Of a stretch of DNA of 64,000 nucleotides, positions 56,456 to 64,000 are shown piece by piece. The notes beneath the pieces are model-generated. The model had not been told where the DNA came from and searched no databases. It was given only the letters and a program-made list of their open reading frames with translations. This stretch comes from Bacteriovorax sp. PP10 (GTDB lineage Bacteria > Bdellovibrionota > Bacteriovoracia > Bacteriovoracales > Bacteriovoracaceae): contig NZ_JAYGJQ010000001.1 in assembly GCF_035013165.1 (NCBI RefSeq), positions 372,001-436,000 of the forward strand, written 5' to 3'. Made by a program: the position numbers and the translations under genes. The number at the start of each line of letters is the position of its first letter. Position 1 is the first letter of the stretch.

Positions 56456-57213
56456 GTTATTTAAGAAAAATTTTAACATTAACTTATTATCAGATGAGAT
56501 CCAGGTATCGTAAAACGCTTGCTGGATTTATCTGGGTTATCGCTAATCCGATTATCAATTTTTCAGTTCAGGCACTGGTTTTCAAACTTATATTAAAAAT
56601 TAACATTGATCAGTATCCTGCCTTTTTATTGTCGGGTCTTCTACCTTGGTTTTTTATTTCTCAATCTGTAACTGCCTTGTCGGGAAGTTTAGTTGGATCC
56701 AGAGATTTACTATTAGGATTTAAGATCAGTCCTATGGATATTATTGCCAGTCAGGTTTTAGATAATTTTGTTAACTACATCGTTGCGGCCTTATTCCTTA
56801 TTATTACGCTTATGACTTTTGGTTTGGTGAAAATTTCAGGGCTTCAAGTTTTGTTGTTTTTTGCAAATTCTTTAGTGCTTTTGCCTTTTGTTTTTATTAT
56901 TACTGGCATCGTAAGTTTTCTGCATGTCTTTTACAGGGACGTTCAGTTTGTTACCAGCTTTGTGATGAATATTGCCTTTTTCCTAACGCCCATTTTTTAT
57001 ACAATCCAATACGTGAACCCTGAGTATCAATGGATTTATAATCTGAATATTTTTTATCCTATCGTGGCCTTATTTCAAGATTCATTTCATAGCTTAAATC
57101 TTAGGGCGTGGGCGAAAGATCTTGTGATAACAGTAGGGATAATTATTACTTGTAGTGGCATTTTAAAATTATTAATGACAAAAAAAATGAAGGATTTTTA
57201 CATCAATGTCTAA
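56452..57213 (+). CDS. ABC-2 type exporter permease, Wzm/KpsM/TagG-like
   Basis: 253 residues with about six membrane segments. The N-terminal RYRKTLAGFIWVIANPI is the polysaccharide-exporter pattern (R-x-x-x-x-LG-x-x-W), and the FLTPIFYTIQYVNPE and IFYPIVALFQDSF stretches near the end are also typical. With the ATPase encoded next it should flip a lipid-linked polysaccharide or teichoic-like polymer across the inner membrane. Genes overlap by 8 bases with the ATPase and 4 with the peptidase-like gene. Confidence 0.88.
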   Translation: MSYLRKILTLTYYQMRSRYRKTLAGFIWVIANPIINFSVQALVFKLILKINIDQYPAFLLSGLLPWFFISQSVTALSGSLVGSRDLLLGFKISPMDIIASQVLDNFVNYIVAALFLIITLMTFGLVKISGLQVLLFFANSLVLLPFVFIITGIVSFLHVFYRDVQFVTSFVMNIAFFLTPIFYTIQYVNPEYQWIYNLNIFYPIVALFQDSFHSLNLRAWAKDLVITVGIIITCSGILKLLMTKKMKDFYINV

Positions 57214-57967
57214 AGATCTCATTTTAAAATTGAACGATTTTACGATTTCATATGAGCCTACTTATCATCGCTCCAGAACGGTGCGTGACTTTTTTGTTGA
57301 AGTCGTAAAAAATCCTTTTCATTATTTTTTTACCCATGCAGATCGTATGGTTGTTTTGAGAAAAGTTAACCTTGATATTAAAAAAGGCGATGTCATCGGT
57401 ATTCTGGGAACGAATGGAGTGGGGAAAACTTCTTTGTGTCGTTATTTATCAGGGATTATTAAGCATCATAACGTTGAAATTTATGGCGAGACCAGGGCCT
57501 TATTTGATGGGAATGTGGCCATTTATCCTGACCTGACTGGAAGAGAAAATGCCATTGTTCTGGTTGAGTTGCTTTATAGCGAGTTATCAGTAAATGATAA
57601 AAAAGAGCTTATCGAAGAGGCCATTCATTTCAGTGAACTTCATGAACATATTGATACGCCAGTGAAAAACTATAGCCGCGGGATGAAGGCGAGGCTTTTT
57701 TTATCGCTTTTAACTTTCAGAGGAACGGATCTTTTGGTCATTGATGAAGCATTTGGTGGTACAGACCAATTCTTCAGCGAGAAGCTTGAAAAGAGAATTC
57801 AGCAGCTTATTTCAAAGTGTGGGGCAGTGGCGATTGTTAGTCACAGTACCGAAGAAATCAAAAAATATTGTAATCGAATCATAGTCTTACACGATAAACA
57901 GATTGCTTTTGATGGGTCTACATCAGACGGAATTAAGTTTTATAACTCCCTAAGAATCCCCCTTTAA
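57206..57967 (+). CDS. ABC exporter ATPase, Wzt/KpsT/TagH-like
   Basis: 253 residues. Walker A GTNGVGKTS (68-76), signature YSRGMKARL and Walker B LLVIDEAFGGTD, then the switch His in IVSHS. The ~50-residue N-terminal addition including YHRSRTVRDFFVEV is typical of polysaccharide exporter ATPases. It lacks the C-terminal carbohydrate-binding domain of O9a-type Wzt (about 400 residues), so export is not expected to depend on a capped chain end. Pairs with the permease; start lies inside the permease end. Confidence 0.9.
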   Translation: MSKDLILKLNDFTISYEPTYHRSRTVRDFFVEVVKNPFHYFFTHADRMVVLRKVNLDIKKGDVIGILGTNGVGKTSLCRYLSGIIKHHNVEIYGETRALFDGNVAIYPDLTGRENAIVLVELLYSELSVNDKKELIEEAIHFSELHEHIDTPVKNYSRGMKARLFLSLLTFRGTDLLVIDEAFGGTDQFFSEKLEKRIQQLISKCGAVAIVSHSTEEIKKYCNRIIVLHDKQIAFDGSTSDGIKFYNSLRIPL

Positions 57968-58069
57968 AATTGAAGGAAATAAATTCCTTATATCGAAGCA
58001 TATTACTCATGTAGTAATATTTAATATGGTTTGTTTTTTAAGAACAAACTGACGAGGAGGAATCAGGCC

Positions 58070-58606
58070 ATGTCTCAAGGTTCAAAATTGATTCTAGATG
58101 CTAATTTACAAGCATTTTTCTACGAGCATCTTCAGGATTTTAACAATCGATCACTCGCACCACTTCCAACTGAAACCATTTTTTATTCCAGTCAGGTGAT
58201 GGATAACTTTGGTAACTCTGAGAAATTCTTTGAACAGGTTAACGGCAAGGCCCGTGAAAAAATACTTGGGATTAAACTCATGGAGTCTTCTCAGTATCCT
58301 CGCGAAATGCAAAAAACGATTTTGAAAGATATCGCAGAGATGTCACTTTTAATTTGTGGGTATTTTTACGATTCACTAAATAAGAAGATTATCGATGTGA
58401 GATATTACGAAGATGTTGGCAGGATTGCTTATTCAAAGCTGAACTCATTTTGTCCGAATGCTTATGATGTTCCATCGTTTTATCACAAGATGGCCTCTCA
58501 TTTTTCAGATGTTACTTTGCTGATGAGTTTAGTGTCTAAGAAATATTCTGCTGATAGTGATCCGGCAATGCCGTGGTTGATTTTAAAAGACAGGAAAGTC
58601 TCGTAA
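58070..58606 (+). CDS. Uncharacterised cytoplasmic protein downstream of the exporter
   Basis: 178 residues from ATG 58070, chosen because GAGGAGG (58054-58060) lies 9 bases ahead; a TTG at 58031 would add 13 residues. Not recognised. No signal or membrane segment; helical, with LPTETIFYSSQVMDNFGNSE and KIIDVRYYEDVGRIAYSKLN (about 113-132). A 103-base gap from the exporter and its own strong ribosome-binding site suggest separate expression. The stop codon lies in the loop of a 12-bp hairpin. Confidence 0.75.
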   Translation: MSQGSKLILDANLQAFFYEHLQDFNNRSLAPLPTETIFYSSQVMDNFGNSEKFFEQVNGKAREKILGIKLMESSQYPREMQKTILKDIAEMSLLICGYFYDSLNKKIIDVRYYEDVGRIAYSKLNSFCPNAYDVPSFYHKMASHFSDVTLLMSLVSKKYSADSDPAMPWLILKDRKVS

Positions 58607-58617
58607 GACTTTCCTGT
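58590..58617. terminator. 12-bp hairpin over the stop codon, probable terminator between convergent genes
   Basis: ACAGGAAAGTCT (58590-58601) pairs perfectly with AGACTTTCCTGT (58606-58617), loop CGTA, the stop codon TAA straddling loop and 3' arm. The reverse strand continues with CTTTTAAAA, suiting termination of the M16 peptidase gene; the forward side lacks a T tract. Confidence 0.6.
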
Positions 58618-58628
58618 AATGACTTTAA

Positions 58629-61193
58629 TTAGTTTGATCGACCTACAACAACAGTATTCCATTTTTTAGACAGAACAGTCTTGATGTTCTTTTGGAAAAC
58701 AGAGTAGCTTAGGTTTTCAATTTCTTTGTTTCCTTCGTGGTAGTAGTTCAGACCTTGGGCCTGAAGGACTGGTACAGAGTAAACACTTGCGAAATCTTCG
58801 TTAGTTTGAACATTGATCAGGTTTTGTCCTTTGATCATATTTTTAATTCTATCGAAGTCTTCTTCTGGTAATCCTTCTTTTTTAATTCTTTCAATGATGT
58901 CCTTAATGGCAGCGATCGCTGGATTTACTTTATCAAATCCTGAGGCCATGTAGATCCCGAAGTATCCACCTTCAATGGCAGCGAAGTGAACTGGCTGAGC
59001 TGAGTAACATAGACCTTGGCGGTCACGTACTTCAACAAAGAGTTCTGACGACTGTCCTGAAAGGTGAGTCGTTAACATCTTTAAGTAAAGGTTCTCTGGT
59101 GTTCCCATTTTTCCACACGGAATTCCGTAGAAGATCTGAGTTTGTTCACGGTCGAACTTAATGAATCTCTCTACACCAACAGTTGATGTATATTTTTTGA
59201 AGTTTAGCTTTTGCGATTTTCTTGTTGGAAGTTTATCAAAAAGAACTTTTAGAGTTCCCAAGACTTCAGGAAGATCAGCATCACCACAATAAGTAAGAAC
59301 GATTTCTTTCGTTTTCAGGTTCTTCTTATGAGTATCAATAAGAGATTTCTGAGTAATCGCTTTTAAAGTCTTCTCTGTTCCAATTGGGCTTAGAGCGTAT
59401 GGGTGAGTCCCGAAGAATAATCTTTGAACTTCTTTAAAGCATTGCTTAACAGGATCTTCTTTTTGATTAACAAGAGCTCTTTGAGCAAGTTGTTTTTCAT
59501 GAGTTAAGAATTTTGCTGGCATGTCTGGAGAAGTGAAAGCTCCTTCGAAGTGTGGGAATAGATCCTGGAAGTTGTCACTTAATCCGTGCATTAAAAGACC
59601 ATAAGCATTTTTTCCAGAGAATCCAGAGATGCTTGATGATTTTTCTTCAAGGGCCTTTTTGATTTTATCGTAGCTAATTTTATTGTGACCTTTTGTAAGC
59701 ATTGAGCTTAGTAAATGGTAAGCACCGTTATTTTTAGCTGTTTCTTCAGTAATACCACCGCGAAGGTAGGCCTGAAGAACGAAAGTCGGAGTCATTTTAT
59801 TCTGACGATAAATTAACGAAACACCTGGCTTAATTGTAATTAATTGAACCTGCTGATCGTATTTAGATTTTTCAATCTTGTGCTTAGTTTTTGATTCACC
59901 AGTCAGATTTGTTTTTAGAGCTTTCATTTTCTTTTGGAAAGCTTCTAGTTCCTTCTTCGCTTTTTTAGCATCAGCTTCTTTTGGTAGCTGCATGCTGATG
60001 TGAACGTCTTTAGAGAAAATTTTCTTTAAAGATTGGTTAACAGCATTTGAAGAAGTTCCTTTGATTCTTTCGATGAATTCTTCTTCACACTTGATGTCAC
60101 CGTTTTGAGCGTAGCTGTGACCTAGTGAGAATGCGAAAGACTCAATAGACTCCATTTCGTAAATTTTAGACGAAAGGTACTGGTTTTTAATTTTAGCGAT
60201 TTCTTCTGAGCTCAATCCATTCTCGATTGCTTCAGTAATTGTAACTAAGAACTTTTTAAGAAGTTCTGTCATGTTTTTGTGAGGGAATACTAAGCGGATA
60301 AAGTGAGCTCCACCTTTTGCCATAAACATTGTTGATGCTGAGGCCACGTTTGCCAGAGATTTATCCAGAACAAGTGAATCATATAACCTTGAAGTTTCAC
60401 CGAAGCCAAGACAGTTGATTGCAAGATCTTCACTAGCAGCTTCTTTTTCAGAATAAGTAGGAGACTTGATAACCATAGTTAAAGTGGCCATCCCAACTTC
60501 TTTTTGGTGAACGTCTACAGTTGCAGATTTTTTTAGTTCGAAATCTGGAAATGTACTTTCAGGCCCTGATGGAAGTTTGTAGCCTTCAATTGTATTAACA
60601 ATTGGAGTTTTATCAGTTAAATCACCAGCAACGATTAAAAGTGCATTTGAAAGGTTGTAGAAATTTTTTCTGAAGAAATGGAGTTGTTCGCGCGTGAAGT
60701 TTTTAATTGTGTCTTCGCGACCTAGGATCTGGTGAGCGTAAGCTCCGCTGAAAGCTGAGTTTTGAAGTTTAGCAAAAGCGAACTGGCTCGGGCTATCAAT
60801 AGATCTTCTGTACTCTTCGAAAACTACATTTCGCTCAGGAATTAGATCTTCTTGTTTAAAAAGTGGATTTGAAACCATGTCTAAAAGAATGTTGATTGAA
60901 TCAGCAAGCTTTATGTTTGGAGTGTTGATGTAGTAACAAGTGTAATCAAATGATGTGAATGCATTAATTTCACCACCAAAAGTTTCTACTTCGTGAGCGA
61001 TTTTTGCTCCCGGTCTTGTTTCTGTTCCCTTAAAGAACATGTGTTCTAAAAAGTGAGCAATACCTTCGTGATCTTTTTTCTCAAGAGCACTACCTGCGCG
61101 AAACCAAATTTGTACAGTTCCGGCCGTTGAGCCTGGAGAATGAACAAAAAGAGTTTTTAGTTTATTTTGAAGCGTGGACATCTCGTATTGCAT
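58629..61193 (-). CDS. M16-family zinc metallopeptidase, double-domain
   Basis: 854 residues, two M16 halves. The active N-terminal half has inverted zinc motif HFLEH (47-51), with the distal Glu in VVFEEYRRS (E126/E127). The second half (from about residue 430) lacks HxxEH but keeps the C-domain pattern (VEVRDRQGLCYSAQP; ASGFDKVNPAIAAI). No signal peptide is visible, so it is probably cytoplasmic or exported by a route not seen here. Family members degrade peptides in a closed chamber. A good site AAAGGAATT precedes ATG 61193. Diverges from hemW. Confidence 0.9.
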   Translation of the reverse strand: MQYEMSTLQNKLKTLFVHSPGSTAGTVQIWFRAGSALEKKDHEGIAHFLEHMFFKGTETRPGAKIAHEVETFGGEINAFTSFDYTCYYINTPNIKLADSINILLDMVSNPLFKQEDLIPERNVVFEEYRRSIDSPSQFAFAKLQNSAFSGAYAHQILGREDTIKNFTREQLHFFRKNFYNLSNALLIVAGDLTDKTPIVNTIEGYKLPSGPESTFPDFELKKSATVDVHQKEVGMATLTMVIKSPTYSEKEAASEDLAINCLGFGETSRLYDSLVLDKSLANVASASTMFMAKGGAHFIRLVFPHKNMTELLKKFLVTITEAIENGLSSEEIAKIKNQYLSSKIYEMESIESFAFSLGHSYAQNGDIKCEEEFIERIKGTSSNAVNQSLKKIFSKDVHISMQLPKEADAKKAKKELEAFQKKMKALKTNLTGESKTKHKIEKSKYDQQVQLITIKPGVSLIYRQNKMTPTFVLQAYLRGGITEETAKNNGAYHLLSSMLTKGHNKISYDKIKKALEEKSSSISGFSGKNAYGLLMHGLSDNFQDLFPHFEGAFTSPDMPAKFLTHEKQLAQRALVNQKEDPVKQCFKEVQRLFFGTHPYALSPIGTEKTLKAITQKSLIDTHKKNLKTKEIVLTYCGDADLPEVLGTLKVLFDKLPTRKSQKLNFKKYTSTVGVERFIKFDREQTQIFYGIPCGKMGTPENLYLKMLTTHLSGQSSELFVEVRDRQGLCYSAQPVHFAAIEGGYFGIYMASGFDKVNPAIAAIKDIIERIKKEGLPEEDFDRIKNMIKGQNLINVQTNEDFASVYSVPVLQAQGLNYYHEGNKEIENLSYSVFQKNIKTVLSKKWNTVVVGRSN

Positions 61194-61297
61194 AATAATT
61201 CCTTTAAACTTTTATTCTAGAACGAAACATCTTATTATAATCCCTAATGGAAGGCATCTCCTAATAGAATTTCTCTATAAACTGGAAGTAATGTTTA

Positions 61298-62413
61298 ATG
61301 TCTAAGCGAATTCAATCACTCTATCTGCATTTCCCGTTCTGCAGACATTTATGTAACTATTGCGATTTTTATAAAAAAGTTCCGAAAGATAGTGCGCTGG
61401 AGATTGATGAATTTCACTCTTACATGAAGGCCGCGATGATTGAGCACGAAAACCTGATGAAAATGAACGGTTGTTCGTGGGGGCCATTGAAGACACTTTA
61501 TATTGGAGGGGGAACTCCTTCTTTATGGGGTGAAGCAGGAAGTACATTTTTAAAGAATCTGCTGCAGGAATACAAAATTGAACTAGCTCCTGATTGTGAA
61601 TTTACACTGGAAGTTAATCCTGGAAGCTGGACTGTTGAAAGTCTTGATAGCTGGGAAGCGATTGGTGTGAATCGTTATTCTTTGGGGATTCAGTCCTTAA
61701 ATGGGCATTCGATTAAATATCTGGATCGCGTTCATACTCTGGAAGATGTTTTTGAGACTTTGGAGTATTTCAATAAAAAGAAAGTGAATTATTCAATGGA
61801 TTTCATGCTTGGACTTCCATATTCGAAGGAAACAAGCCGTGATGTTATTGATGAGCTTGAAAGAGCACTTAAGTATAATCCGAAACATTTCAGTGTTTAT
61901 ATTTTAACGGTTAAAGATAACTATACTCATTATGCTCATCTTCCCAATGAAGAGTGGATTGAAAAAGAGTATATGCAGGTTGCAGACTTTTTGAAGTCTA
62001 AAGGCTTCTTGCATTATGAGGTTTCTAACTTTGCTCTGCCTGGATATGAATCAAAACATAATTTGAATTACTGGAAGTCGGAGTCTGTGGCTGCCGTTGG
62101 CCCATCTGCGACTGGGTTTTATTCTGAGAGTCGAGTTCGTTATAAGTGGAAAACGAAAGAAGCGAAGGTTGAGATTGAAAATCTTGATGAAGAAGCTTTT
62201 AAGTTAGAGAAGATTTATATGGCGATGAGATCTTCGGAAGGACTAGCTCCGGAGTTATTTCAGGGCAAACCTGGTTATGACCAATTGATTGAGAAATGGA
62301 AGAATGCCGCTTACGTTGAAGTGAATCCTGCTGGCCATGTGTATGTAACGAGTAAAGGTTACTTGCTGCTAGATTCTTTGATGAGTGACTTATTTTCTCT
62401 TAAGTTGCTATAG
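61298..62413 (+). CDS. hemW: HemW, radical SAM heme chaperone (formerly HemN-like)
   Basis: 371 residues. The radical SAM cluster FCRHLCNYC gives C15, C19 and C22, followed by GGGTPS near 70 and VNRYSLGIQS. HNLNYW at 254-259 is the HNxxYW motif that marks HemW and is absent from true HemN; HemN also has an N-terminal extension missing here. HemW inserts heme into respiratory enzymes rather than oxidising coproporphyrinogen. The 3' end overlaps the reverse-strand glycosyltransferase by 55 bases. Confidence 0.9.
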   Translation: MSKRIQSLYLHFPFCRHLCNYCDFYKKVPKDSALEIDEFHSYMKAAMIEHENLMKMNGCSWGPLKTLYIGGGTPSLWGEAGSTFLKNLLQEYKIELAPDCEFTLEVNPGSWTVESLDSWEAIGVNRYSLGIQSLNGHSIKYLDRVHTLEDVFETLEYFNKKKVNYSMDFMLGLPYSKETSRDVIDELERALKYNPKHFSVYILTVKDNYTHYAHLPNEEWIEKEYMQVADFLKSKGFLHYEVSNFALPGYESKHNLNYWKSESVAAVGPSATGFYSESRVRYKWKTKEAKVEIENLDEEAFKLEKIYMAMRSSEGLAPELFQGKPGYDQLIEKWKNAAYVEVNPAGHVYVTSKGYLLLDSLMSDLFSLKLL

Positions 62414-63360
62414 AACATTGGATAAAATTTCCAAATACCTTTGATTAAACCTATTGAATAGGTTCCCAAGATAAAATAGTGAAGAAAGATGTACCTGAAG
62501 CTGAAAGCTTTATATGTCACTACGTAGTAAAGGGCCACAAGTGCGGTGTAAACGATGAAAGCGTTTGTTAAAATACTTTGAGGGTGGAAAGTCATCCAGC
62601 ATAAAAGCCCTAACCACAATAATGGAAGTAGATAGAAAGCTTCCTTCTTTTGTGGAAGAAGTGCGATGTTTTGAATTCTGCATTCACCGCTTTTAATAAT
62701 GGCCGAACCCAAGCTCTCTAAGTTGTTTTTTCGTTGATGATAAACAAATAAGTGAGGCGAGTGGTGAAGGACCTTTTCACTATTTTTAAGTTCTTTTAAA
62801 AGATAGTTTTCTTCATTTCTAAAAAGTTCAGGATTAAATTGGAAACGCTCTTCTGTAAAAAGTGATTTTTTAAACCACAGGTTGCAAAGAATCAAAGATT
62901 TTTCTGAAGTGCTGCTTAAGTATCCGCCACGGATTGTATGTCTCTTGTAAGTCGGACCCATGCATAAAGGTGAAGAGAGAGCTCTGCCTATTGTGCTTTG
63001 AAGCGTTGAGGATACTTGAGGAGTTTGATCCGGGCCACCCAGGACGTCCCAATTTTGGGTGAAGTCGACTAGAGAGAAATAGGTTTCTGGAAGAGTGCAG
63101 TCGTCATCTAAAAAGAAGACGTACTCGCCACGGGCCTTACTTATACCTAAATTGCGGGCAGCCGATGGAGTGGTCTTGTGGATAAAGTGCAGAGAGAATT
63201 TTTTGAAAGTCTGTGAGCACTTTTCCATGTAGGTGCGGTCGCCATTGAAAATAACGATAACTTCGTAAGGATGAGGTGTCAGTGTTCGAGTGATGGACTC
63301 GAGGCAGTTGAACAACTCCTTATGTCTGTTATAGGTCACAATAATGATGCTAAATTTCAT
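62359..63360 (-). CDS. GT2 glycosyltransferase with C-terminal membrane segments
   Basis: 333 residues. GT-A fold: FSIIIVTYNRHKELFNCLES at the start, SAARNLGISKARGEYVFFLD with metal-binding DDD at 85-87, and LGGPDQTPQVSSTLQS. After about residue 235 come two to three hydrophobic segments (LLPLLWLGLLCWMTF; NAFIVYTALVALYYVV; YFILGTYSIGLIKGIW), tying it to the inner membrane. Likely transfers sugars to a surface lipid or polymer; donor unknown. Its coding end lies within hemW by 55 bases, on the other strand. Confidence 0.87.
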   Translation of the reverse strand: MKFSIIIVTYNRHKELFNCLESITRTLTPHPYEVIVIFNGDRTYMEKCSQTFKKFSLHFIHKTTPSAARNLGISKARGEYVFFLDDDCTLPETYFSLVDFTQNWDVLGGPDQTPQVSSTLQSTIGRALSSPLCMGPTYKRHTIRGGYLSSTSEKSLILCNLWFKKSLFTEERFQFNPELFRNEENYLLKELKNSEKVLHHSPHLFVYHQRKNNLESLGSAIIKSGECRIQNIALLPQKKEAFYLLPLLWLGLLCWMTFHPQSILTNAFIVYTALVALYYVVTYKAFSFRYIFLHYFILGTYSIGLIKGIWKFYPMFYSNLRENKSLIKESSSK

Positions 63361-63403
63361 ATCGCTAGATTATGCAAAGTAGGAGGAGATGTCATTTGTA
63401 AAC

Positions 63404-63432
63404 TTGCAAAAAATGTCATTAGAGAAGATAAT
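63404..63432 (+). promoter_or_regulatory. Candidate promoter of the membrane-protein gene at 63468
   Basis: TTGCAA (63404-63409), 17 bases, GATAAT (63427-63432): 4 and 5 of 6 matches with ideal spacing, about 35 bases before the start codon. Confidence 0.45.
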
Positions 63433-63467
63433 TTTTTATACCGTATAAAGAGTCTTGAAAGGATTTC

Positions 63468-64000
63468 ATGCAACAATTTCTTAAAAATAAAATCGGTCTG
63501 AAGAGCTTACTTGTCCTGCTATTTTTTTTAGCGGTCTCGCTGGTTATTTATTATCCGACTTTAAAATCAGATCCTCTTTGGGATGATTGGGTTTTCCTTT
63601 TCAGGTCATGGGCGATTAAAAATGTTAGGCCATGGGAATATTGGCTTTTTGGAATTCATCGCAGGTCTTGGCCGGTATTTTTTACGACTTTGAGTTTGAT
63701 GTATAAGGCCTGGGGAGATAATACCTTTTATTATCACTTAACCAGTGTTGTTCTCCATTCTTGTAATGGATTCTTAATTTATAAAATTTTAAAGAAGCTG
63801 GGTGGATCTAATACACTTCTTATTGCTTTGCTCTACTTGGTTCATCCACTTAACTTTTTTACAGTTAGTTGGATTATTCAGCTTAAGACGTTAATGTGCA
63901 TTTTCTTTTTTCTAATATCGCTAGGACTCTTCCTGGATCATTTGAAAGATGGTTCTAAGTATCGTTATTGGATTTCCGTGTTATTTTTTGGACTATCGTT
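63468..64000 (+). CDS. GT-C-like multi-membrane protein, N-terminal part (cut by window end)
   Basis: Open to the right edge, 177 residues visible. Starts at ATG 63468 after AAAGGA. TM1 is at about 12-31, followed by an outside loop with SDPLWDDWVF (acidic pair where GT-C enzymes hold a catalytic Asp) and HRRSWPVFF, then FYYHLTSVVLHSCNGFLIYK and LLYLVHPLNFFTVSWI. This order matches GT-C enzymes of the TMTC/PMT-like kind, which take sugars from polyprenyl-phosphate donors. The neighbouring GT2 gene fits the same theme. The remainder is needed to assign a family. Confidence 0.65.
   Translation, partial: MQQFLKNKIGLKSLLVLLFFLAVSLVIYYPTLKSDPLWDDWVFLFRSWAIKNVRPWEYWLFGIHRRSWPVFFTTLSLMYKAWGDNTFYYHLTSVVLHSCNGFLIYKILKKLGGSNTLLIALLYLVHPLNFFTVSWIIQLKTLMCIFFFLISLGLFLDHLKDGSKYRYWISVLFFGLS

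Noticed and set aside
57968-58069. Hairpin AAGGAA-TTCCTT after the ABC ATPase
   Set aside because: Only 6 bp with no T tract; not enough to call a terminator.
49923-58606. Mobile element, integrase or CRISPR signals around the accessory locus
   Set aside because: No transposase, terminal inverted repeats, tRNA-adjacent direct repeats or spaced repeats were seen; foreign origin is possible only from style and strand mixing.
63389-63448. 19-codon open frame after AGGAGGAG
   Set aside because: Only two bases separate AGGAGG from the ATG, too close to work, and the frame overlaps a good promoter for the next gene.

Overview
This 64 kb window is chromosomal DNA from an AT-rich Gram-negative bacterium. 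LpxC, an outer-membrane barrel-like protein, lipoprotein signals and split acyl-CoA carboxylase subunits all fit that. A tail-fibre-like lipoprotein with a self-chaperoning C-terminus points to the predatory Bdellovibrionota, most likely Bacteriovoracales. That placement is inference from gene content and style; no rRNA gene is present to test it.

Layout. 1-4.6 kb: the end of ruvB, a hotdog thioesterase (reverse), a barrel-like envelope protein (reverse), and an 848-residue fibre-like lipoprotein. 4.6-8.4 kb: lpxC, proS and an RlmB/TrmH rRNA methyltransferase. 8.4-40.6 kb: one nearly unbroken information-processing block, all forward: tRNA-Thr/Tyr/Gly/Thr, tuf, tRNA-Trp, secE-nusG, rplKAJL, rpoBC, rpsLG-fusA-tuf, then the S10, spc and alpha operons ending at rplQ with a strong terminator. 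The two tuf genes are almost identical and encode the same protein. rpsD is absent from the alpha operon. Control elements can be read in this block: an L1-type site before rplA, an L10-leader-like region with a masked ribosome-binding site before rplJ, an attenuator-like terminator between rplL and rpoB, hairpins between rpoB, rpoC and rpsL, a hairpin leader before rpsG, and a promoter embedded in a hairpin before rpsJ.

40.6-49.8 kb: a periplasmic thioredoxin-like protein, a sigma-54 activator, then a three-gene acyl-CoA carboxylase set (carboxyltransferase, biotin carboxylase, biotin carrier) facing a convergent methylmalonyl-CoA mutase and its MeaB chaperone. Together they could take propionyl-CoA through methylmalonyl-CoA to succinyl-CoA. 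The epimerase is not in the window, and the carboxyltransferase has Leu at the position usually Asp in propionyl-CoA enzymes.

49.9-58.6 kb: an accessory surface-glycan-like locus holding an O-carbamoyltransferase, a GT4 glycosyltransferase, an unrecognised protein, a reverse-strand pair (radical SAM enzyme and a possible degenerate nucleotidyltransferase), a very small S24/S26 peptidase-like protein, an ABC-2 exporter (permease and ATPase) and an unknown protein. This is the least explained part and the best place to look for something new. 58.6-64 kb: a double-domain M16 peptidase, HemW, a GT2 glycosyltransferase overlapping hemW tail to tail, and the start of a multi-membrane GT-C-like protein cut by the window end.

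No CRISPR array, insertion sequence, integrase or phage module was seen. Promoters, terminators and RNA structures were found by eye, not by folding or searching.
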